Below, piece by piece: positions 56,688 to 64,000 of a stretch of 64,000 bases of DNA. Made by a program: the position numbers and the translations under genes. The DNA is from Megaleporinus macrocephalus (taxonomy: Eukaryota; Chordata; Actinopteri; Characiformes; Anostomidae). Positions within the stretch are counted from its first letter, which is position 1, and each line of letters starts with the position of its first letter. The DNA lies in the NCBI GenBank assembly GCA_021613375.1, contig CM038715.1:4274378-4338377 (forward strand). The letters are read 5' to 3'. The notes below the pieces were generated by a model. It did no database searches. It was given only the letters and a program-made list of their open reading frames with translations, and was not told where the DNA came from.

Positions 56688-57920
56688 GTAAAGCTGCCCT
56701 CAGCCCTCCATAAGCTTCACAAGCTACAAAACCATTTCTGTAGCACTTTCAGCTTTCAGCTTTCTAACGCTCATGTTATTGCTTTCGGGCCCGAGCGCCA
56801 GCGGTCTTTTCCTAGTGCTGGGCGGTATATCATCTGTGTGTGATATTCTGATATTGCTGTATGTAAGAATAGAAGGTTTTAATAGTGTTACTGGATTAAA
56901 CTTCACATCATTTAGTTAAATCAAGAGTTTAGATTGTTTTGAACCTGTATAAAAGCTACTGAGTCCAAATTATTTTTTAAAAATCCACTTTCCGTCTGGT
57001 TAACTCTTAAGGTTTTTTTTCCCTTTTTTTTGTCATGTCTGGCATATTTGCTTTTACAAGAACAGCTCTATAGGTTTCCTATAGTCTATTCTTGGTTATG
57101 TTATGTATATTTTTATTTCTTTTTTATTTAGCTATTTACACCAGGCCTGACAGGCAATAAAGGAGGAGAAAAAGAGGAAAAAAATTAAAAATGATAAAAC
57201 TGTTAAGATTTTATTCCCCCTTTTTTTTATTTTTTTATTTTTTTTTAACCTGTCATGTCTGCCAATTTTTGCAATCAGAATGCACTGATGTTCCAAGTTC
57301 CAAACATATTTGCTTTTACAAAAAACAGCTCTATAGGTTTCCTATAGCCTATTCTTGTTAAAGTTTGTATTTTTATTTATTTTTTTATTTAGCTATTTAT
57401 GCCAGGCCTGACAGGCAATAAAGGAGGGGAAAAAGAGAAAAAATAAATAAATAAAAAATAAAAAAAATAATAAAACTTAAGGTTTTTTTCGCCCCCTTTT
57501 TTTTTTTTTTACCTGTCATGTCTGGCAATTTTTGCAATCGGAATGATGATCCGAACACGCTGATGTACCAAACATAGTTGCTTTTACAAGAACAGCTCTA
57601 TAGGTTCCCTATAACCTATTCTTGTAATGTTTGTATTTTTATTTTATTTTTTATTTAGCTATTTACGCCAGGCCTGACAGGTAAAAAAGAGGGGAAAAAG
57701 AGAAAAAAAAATAATATAATAACTGTTGCTGATATTGCTGTATTATGTATACCGCTCAGCACTATCCTCTCCTAAAGTGTCTAGTTTACAGTGCGCCTCT
57801 TTTTCATTTCGCTTATTTGTTTATGTTGTGTGCGGCCGTGGAAGGAGTTACGCTTTTGTTGTGTTTTTTTGGATTGGTTCGGATCCTGTCCTTCACATTT
57901 CACCATCCCTCCCCCCGCAG
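56688..57920 (+). other. usp54 intron (1.23 kb)
   Basis: Mostly occupied by a TIR element (56,815-57,762). The acceptor CCCCCCGCAG ends at 57,920. Confidence 0.8.
56815..57762. mobile_element. TA-flanked TIR element with three internal tandem units
   Basis: The ends GTGCTGGGCGGTATA and TATACCGCTCAGCAC are inverted repeats (one mismatch), with TA on each side. The interior has three tandem copies of a ~265-bp unit, anchored by TTTTACAAGAACAGCTCTAT near 57,052, 57,314 and 57,582 and by CAGGCCTGACAGG near 57,143, 57,404 and 57,670. The GTGCTGGGCGGTATA terminus is common in fish MITEs. No coding frame is present. Confidence 0.82.
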
Positions 57921-58249
57921 GACGTGTCCAGGGGGTCCCCGAGCTTCTGGCTGTGTTTGACCGGCGTCAAACTCTCTCCGGTGGGCAGCGCTACGGTCCA
58001 GCATTGAACCGTGGCGGCCGAATGCCAAGGGTGTCCCGGGCCGCGACATCCCTGAGGGCCAGGCTTCTCCGCCCCTGGGACAGTCTATCAGCACTGGACT
58101 GGCCATCAACAGGCACGGGGCAGGCAGAGTCCTCCAGGACTGGAGCTTCTCCCCAGACGTATCTACACCATCCCTGCAATCTCCTCCCAGACCCAAGAGC
58201 GTATACTACTCCCCCCGCTCCTCGCTACACGAAACCCTTGGAGAATTAG
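57921..58249 (+). CDS. usp54: usp54 3'-terminal coding exon (frame uncertain)
   Basis: Joined to the previous exon in phase, it reads GRVQGVPELLAVFDRRQTLS then GGQRYGPALNRGGRMP. This matches the spacing of the vertebrate USP54 segment before its C-terminus ([20 protein letters not shown]). Kept in this frame it ends at TAG 58,247-58,249. From about 58,020 another frame looks more protein-like and more like the family: GQSISTGLAINRHGAGRVLQ, then DWSFSPDVSTPSLQSPPRPK and SVYYSPRSSLHETL. That frame is open to 58,428. A one-base deletion near 57,995-58,040, real or from assembly, would explain this. The end coordinate is therefore provisional. Confidence 0.65.
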
Positions 58250-60440
58250 CAGCAGTCCTAGCGGAATGTATCCCTGAGCCACAGCTACAGCTCCATCCCT
58301 GCTTCACAGGCCAACATGATGGGCTCCTGTCACCTTTATTACTCCTGTGTCTTCCTTGCTGCTGTCTTTTTTTCTTTTCTTTTCTTTTTTTCAGGTGGGC
58401 TGCTCTGCCCTCTCTCCCGAGTCATGCATAATGAATCTGGGACAGCCTCCTCCTTTGGTTCCTCTCCCTCTGCTTCTGTCCTGCACAGCGGAGTGCTAAA
58501 AAGCTTTCCCCTCCTGGCCAATGCTAGCTGCTCTGCCCCCACAGCATGGCGAAGGAAGGATCAGAGCCGAACTCTTTCATCTGTCAGTGCGGCGCTGGAT
58601 AGCCTGATAGAGTGTGCGTGTGTCATTAGCAGGGGTCAGGCTAACAGCACGCTGTGGTACAGGAAAGGCTCCGAGACTCAGAAATCTCCCGCAGCGGGCC
58701 GTCCCACCCCGAGCACTTAACTTAATTAAACACGCTGTGTGGAGCTGCAGAGCTAGCGCGAGCCAGCGGCATCCTGGCTAACTTTTTAATATCGGTGAGT
58801 TCCGTTTAGCCTCTTCACAGCAGACATGATTAACATGAGTGGGTGATTGTGTGGATGAGTGTGTGTGTGTTTGGGTGGGGCTGGGGGGGGTGGCATGTCC
58901 TCATCATTCCCCAGTGAAAAACAACAAAAACAAGCCATCACTCTGGTCTCTGCCCTACAAAAGCAAGCCCTACATCTTTTTCATATGATTTTTTTCTTCT
59001 CTTCCACTCTATTTTAGAAAGAACCTTCTATTTTGTAGGGTGAGGACTAAGTAGAGTATAGCTTTTACTGATGTATCAAGTACTTACTTAATAGACCCTG
59101 TACAAAAAAAAAAAGAGCAAAATGGAAAGGAGCCGTACTCGTCTTCATCTCTCGGCTCTGGTGCTCGGCCAGAGCAGGCATGTGCGTGTGCAGCCCTGGC
59201 GCGGAGCGTGGACGGGACTATCTGAACCTTTTCTTCCTCCTGTATGGGCATTCCCTGTAGCACATACCTGTTTTATGTCTAGTGTTACAGGCAAAGACTG
59301 CTTAACTCGTTGTGACTGAATATACACTAATGAATTAATTTATTGTAAAAGTACGAAACACTTACGAAATATCCAGAGGAATGGAGAAACTCTACGTTAT
59401 GACGTTACGGAATGTTAATACAATTTTAGTGGTTCTAATTATCTGCATTAAGACGAAGTATAGTACACTTCAGAAGTGTAAAGCTGGAGTCAAACTGCTA
59501 TTTTAATTCCATTGACAGTTCTCCCGTTTGTACAGGGAGATATGCCAAGTTAAGCTTTCTTTTTATTTGTTTTGTAACCTGCAGTGACACGGATATGTAG
59601 CTACGAGGCTGAGACGCGCTTCTGAAAGGTGATGGAAAGTAGGCAGTGCTTCTGGCCTGTGGAAGAGACACAGTCATTCCATGTGGTTTTACATCTCTTT
59701 GGAACCTTTCTTTAGAAACTAACGGCTCAAGTTGGCTCAAGTTGTCAGCCTAACTAGTTAAACAGTGCTTGGCCCTGTAAGCAACTTAATGAAATCGAAA
59801 TAACTTTATTAAAGATTTCTGAGCGTTTTGCACATGAGGACTAGTTTATGCTCTAAGCATATGGTCATACAAATGAATCATTATTGACATACCGTAATTC
59901 AGATCTCGCACGCATTCGTCTTAATCATATGTGTTATTTTTGCATAAAAAAAACAAAAAGTGATTCCCTTTTCCCCACTTCGTTCACTTTATTTAACTTT
60001 GTCTCGACCAAAGATTGGCACTAACGCCCCATTTGACTATTTTTTTAATCGGTCATCGTCTGAAGGATGTTTCAGAATGTAGCAGTGGTGGCGCACGAGT
60101 ATGCTATGCAACAAAACGCACTCTCCTGAACCAGCAAAGAGTCAGACTGGGAAATCCCAAGGTTTGTTTAGTTTTTTTTCTTCTTTTTTCTTTTTTTATT
60201 TAACATGTACCTGATTTTCCTTTTGACTGAGGAAGAAAGTGATTCCTTGCTAAATTGTCAAATATGTACATATTCATGTCTGTACAAAGTAACAGCCTTT
60301 GAATGCTAGCTGTAGCCAGAGAGAGACGGATTTCTTGAAGATGAAACTGCATTTCAGTGGTTTTCCTGTTCGGGACTCATTTGTAAATGCTTGGGGCCGA
60401 GGAACTTGTATTTTTGCAATAAAGTTATTACCAATGCACT
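58250..60440 (+). other. usp54 3' UTR (probable)
   Basis: From the provisional stop to the polyadenylation signal. It includes a pyrimidine tract plus CAG at 58,375-58,394 that could be a real acceptor. A 108-codon open frame follows it (58,395-58,720, starting GGLLCPLSRV in one phase). I see no family resemblance in it and leave it as UTR. Longer than average but plausible for this gene. Confidence 0.5.
60418..60423 (+). terminator. AATAAA polyadenylation signal
   Basis: A canonical hexamer in GCAATAAAGTTATTACC, about 2.2 kb after the provisional stop. The 60 bases before it are less AT-rich than the intergenic sequence after it. It is the best candidate for the end of usp54. Confidence 0.6.
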
Positions 60441-60860
60441 AAAGCAGGGGCGCTGCACAACCGCCTATGTGCTCTGTGTGTTTGCTGTTTTCATTGTTAC
60501 TCTTCTGGACGTTTGCACCACAACGTCCTCTTTAAATCAGTCTCTTCTGTTTTTTCTAGTGCGGAGTGGTGCTGTAACAGTAGCACTTCTAGTTCTTAGT
60601 TTTTTTTTTTTAGAAAATTTTATGGTAGATAATGAGTTGCTGTAATATATTTCAACATGTAAAAAACTATATGCATCTATAAAAATCCAGTTAAATTATA
60701 TTTGAATTTTTTAAATTTAATTTTCAGTCAAAACAACACAAATGATTCACTTTTTTTCCTGCATCTTATCAGGGGCATTGCTTTCAGTTTTTTTTTATTT
60801 ATTTATAGGATTTTCACATTACATGTTTCTGTAATATTGACAATAATTCTGCATTTTCAA
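60440..60860. other. Intergenic, nothing recognised
   Basis: T-rich sequence downstream of the polyadenylation signal, with no exon or transposon terminus. Confidence 0.5.
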
Positions 60861-61680
60861 AGAAAAAGAGAAAAAAATGAATAAATAAATACAAAAAATA
60901 AAATAAAATAAGAGACACAGTGAAGTAAAGGGGCACCCTACAGTAGGCTCACAAACATCCACAGAATCAACTGAGCAATGGAAATAAAATAAAATAGACT
61001 GAATACTAAATAAAGCAGACATTAAAAAAATGTCCAGACTACCAGACAACACATATCTGAGCCTCTCAACTTCTGTCAGCCACATTTTAAACGTAGGTGG
61101 GATGATCAACTTCCACAACCTTAAAATGATCTTCTTAGCAACTATCATACTGTATGTTATAGCAGATTGTATACAATTATCAAAATATTGAAATGCCTTA
61201 GAAAAACCAAACTTAGCTATTTCAGGATCAGGAGGCAACCTTAGACTGTACACTTCCGTATAGAATCTGAATATATCACCCCAGTAGGTATCAAGTTTAG
61301 GACACGTCCAGAAAAGATGAGCAAGGGAACCCTAATGGAGTCTATGTATGACTTTAAGTAGCAGAAGCTGATGTCTGGCATTAATTAAACAAGACTTTAT
61401 TCTAGTAAGACTTTCTTCCCAGACAGTACCATCTATTTCAATACATAGTTGTTTCTCTCATGCAGCCCTCAGATGATTTGTAGAGAAATTGCTTTGAGTT
61501 TTTCAAAGAAATCTGCAGGAATATCTTCCCATAGCGTCAAAGTTCAGTCTGTACCCTAGGATGGTCAGTCCATTGGTCTCAGAATGCCGGTAGCCTCTTT
61601 GTTTAATACAAGTTTAGCCTCATTGGTCAGTAAAACCTTACTTCAGTTCCCTAATGTCCAATTTGCATGTTCTTATACAA
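60860..61680 (-). pseudogene. L1-type LINE ORF2 C-terminal relic
   Basis: On the minus strand, LAHLFWTCPKLDTYWGDIFR (from about 61,325) continues in frame through FYTEVYSLRLPPDPEIAKFG, then RLWKLIIPPTFKMWLTEVER near 61,110-61,050. The HLFW.CPKL..YW..IF pattern and the W...M motif belong to the C-terminus of L1/Tx1-group ORF2. The frame is open for about 144 codons to 60,819, then A-rich sequence follows as expected of a 3' end. Upstream parts (61,330-61,680) are frame-broken. It is a 5'-truncated dead copy. Confidence 0.75.
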
Positions 61681-64000
61681 ATGTTCTGACCCTAACCCTA
61701 CACACCCTTTCAGATACATAGCACTGAGTTTGCAGGGAGGAAGTGATGGTTACATTAAATAAATGAGGGGGGGGTCTCTGACTTCTGCACAGTACTGTAT
61801 AGATTAATGACATTTCAAAGCATGTCAGCAGTTTATTTCAAATTTATTTGGATACTTCTCTATAATACCTGTAGTTTTCAGTCGTAGAATCATTGTATCA
61901 AGAGATCAGTTTCCCAGTGTCCACTTCTATTCTTATACCCACCCACCGATCACCAGCCCTGTCTAACATATGCAGCATGACTGCTGCGATTAAAAGAGTA
62001 ATGCAGAGATAAGGACGCCAGCTAAAGTGGAAGAGCTCCACTATGTGGTTATCTCTCCTCATTGCATCTTCCTCACTTCTGTGGTCCAGCTGCCTTATAG
62101 GACACATATTCTCCATCTTTCTGTTCTGTAGTCAAACCACTATATGACCAAAAAAAACAAACATTTTTTTTAAAATACCATATATATATATATATATATC
62201 ATGAGTACCAGAAGAATTAAAGTTTGAGAATTTTAGTAATTTCAACATAAAATTTTTTTTTTTTTTCAAAAACATTTTAAATTATTTTTTATGGAATGTC
62301 CTTTATAGTGGACAACAGGACAAAGCTGATGACATATTTCTTGTTTTCTGTTCTGCATCAGACCAAAAACCAACTCAATCATGTAATCAAATAATGTAAA
62401 TGAAAACTGAGTAAATAAACATTGTTTACCTTTTTTATACCATTTCCACTTTCGACATTTCCACTTTCGACATTCTAAAGGTTACCGCTACTTTGATTAA
62501 AATATAATAAAATCCAGGTTTAAACAGTTGTTAGGCACACTAGCTAAACCTGTGTTAATCACTCCAAACCTTCAGCCAAAGTTTCACACTTTCCACACGT
62601 AGTACCCAACTTCTCTTACAGTCCATTTCATTTTAATGTTCTATATTTAAATATACAAGTATGTAAAATTTTCTAATAAATTAGGAATAAATAAAATTAG
62701 AAATTAATTAAAATAAATTAGTAATGAATTTACATGTTTACAGAGCTTACATGTTTCAAAATGATCTCTGCCTCAGTTAAATTCCTGTCACCTGTGACAT
62801 CATTAATTTTATATAAAACCAGATTTAGTCCCTATGTCCACTACAAAGGACATCAAAAAGAAGTATGCTGTTAGGTAGTTATTTGTGTGTGCATATCAAT
62901 AAAAAGTGCTTTGAGAACTAGCTACAACAGTTTTATAGCTAAAATATATCAATTATAGGTTTTAGAAACATAACAAATGTATATTATTTGATAGCGTATC
63001 TCTCTCGCTCCTATAAAATGTGGTTACTGAGAGGTGGCCATTTTTAAAAAGGCTGTTGTGAGTGACTCACCCCAACACATGATACATCACTGGAAAGACC
63101 AGGATGTCCTCTAAATGGCACAACAGGTTTTAGCAAGGTACCTTATTTAGTTTTTTTTTAAATATTTTTTGGAGACTCATGTCCCCTCCAGAAGACAAAA
63201 ATGAATTACCCGGTCTTGTGAGGATTTGAAAAACAAGCATCTCCAACATGGTAACTTTACAGGAGAGGCCAAAAACTGTCTTCACTTTTAATGTAAGTCA
63301 ATGGGACCAGTTCTATTGGTCCATTCATTGTGTGTGTGTATTACACTGTATTACTAATTGTTTTTTTTCTTTGCCCATAATATGATACATTCTTTATATG
63401 AGGTATGCTACAGATCATGCATGATGCTCGAAAGTACCTTCAGTAATAATACCTTCATTATGCTGATTACACTAACATGAGTAAAATGATCTAAAGGCTT
63501 TTAGGTTTTAGCCCCAACCGCCTTGCACATAAAGCCGAGGGAAGCCTATTTTATTTGGAACCATCAATAGAATTACACTGTACACTGTACATGGGCATCC
63601 GGTGGATAAGTTCTTTGTCTCTTTGTGTCCGAAAGTAGATTTTTGGCTGTGAAAGAGAAATTAGACTTACAGCAAAGCTATACGAGTGCAGTTGGCAGCA
63701 GAATATAATGAAATGGGAAACAAATGGCAGTACGAATAAGAAGTAGGTTGATTTAGGCACAAAAAGAGTGCAGTCTGTAAGTAATTGGACAATAGAAATA
63801 TCATTCTTTTGGCTCTGCACTTTAGTGAAACGAAACAATTGTGCAGAATTTTAACTTTAATGAAAAGAAATTAAGCAAACCACAGGAATCACAGGCCTTT
63901 TAGACACACCATGCAAAATGACAGCTGGAGCTCACCAACAAAAGCTCTAGAGCTGGGACATTCAATATGGGAGAGACTGAAAGTGTTATTGCTAGTCAAA
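61680..64000. other. Intergenic with minor repeats
   Basis: It contains a Tc1-type edge near 61,770-61,800 (GGGGGTCTCTGACTTCTGCA, CAGTACTGTAT), a TA microsatellite near 62,180-62,200, and a short copy of repeat Y at 63,255-63,330 (TTTACAGGAGAGGCCAAAAA). No exon or RNA gene is recognised. Open frames up to 95 codons show no family resemblance. Confidence 0.5.

Noticed and set aside
59122..59319. 65-codon frame MERSRTRLHLSALVLGQSRH
   Set aside because: It lies in the probable usp54 3' UTR with no homology or splice support.

Overview
The window is vertebrate nuclear DNA, almost certainly from a teleost fish. The evidence is small exons with GT/AG borders in long AT-rich introns and abundant Tc1/mariner elements with typical fish terminal repeats. 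There are also CR1/L2/Rex1-group and L1-type LINE fragments, a hAT element with an 8-bp target duplication, and long minisatellites. I cannot name the species. Nothing prokaryotic (operon, CRISPR, IS) is present.

Layout. (1) Positions 1-19,385 hold no gene I can support. They are two, and the start of a third, ancient copies of a roughly 9-kb macro-repeat. Each copy is made of a degenerate array with a period near 50 bp plus fossil LINE pieces. Copy I carries a 2.4-kb LINE with a 644-codon reverse-transcriptase ORF (minus strand), and copy II shows the matching empty site. Copy II carries a different, internally deleted LINE. (2) 19,386-20,385 is exactly 1000 N, an assembly gap. (3) 20,386-23,209 holds transposon-derived repeats. 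(4) 23,210-about 60,440 is the 3' half of one plus-strand gene, recognised as usp54 (ubiquitin-specific protease 54, USP53/USP54 family). Nine coding exons chain in compatible splice phase. They are followed by a long 3' UTR and an AATAAA signal at 60,418. The catalytic USP domain is upstream of this window or in the gap. (5) 60,440-64,000 is intergenic, with an L1-type ORF2 C-terminal relic on the minus strand.

The gene's introns are packed with repeats. They include Tc1 deletion derivatives and Tc1 pseudogenes, a hAT element nested in another repeat, and a 45-bp minisatellite inside a terminal-inverted-repeat element. A 4.26-kb array of about 24-bp units fills nearly a whole intron, and its unit resembles a Tc1 terminal repeat. 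An extra copy of the 5' part of the gene's largest exon, with its splice acceptor, lies in the preceding intron and is split by a 564-bp insertion. The last exon appears to switch reading frame, which suggests an indel (real or from assembly) or an unrecognised splice.

No new enzymatic system is evident. The unusual content is structural: satellites that look transposon-derived, filled and empty insertion sites preserved within one window, and partial exon duplication.
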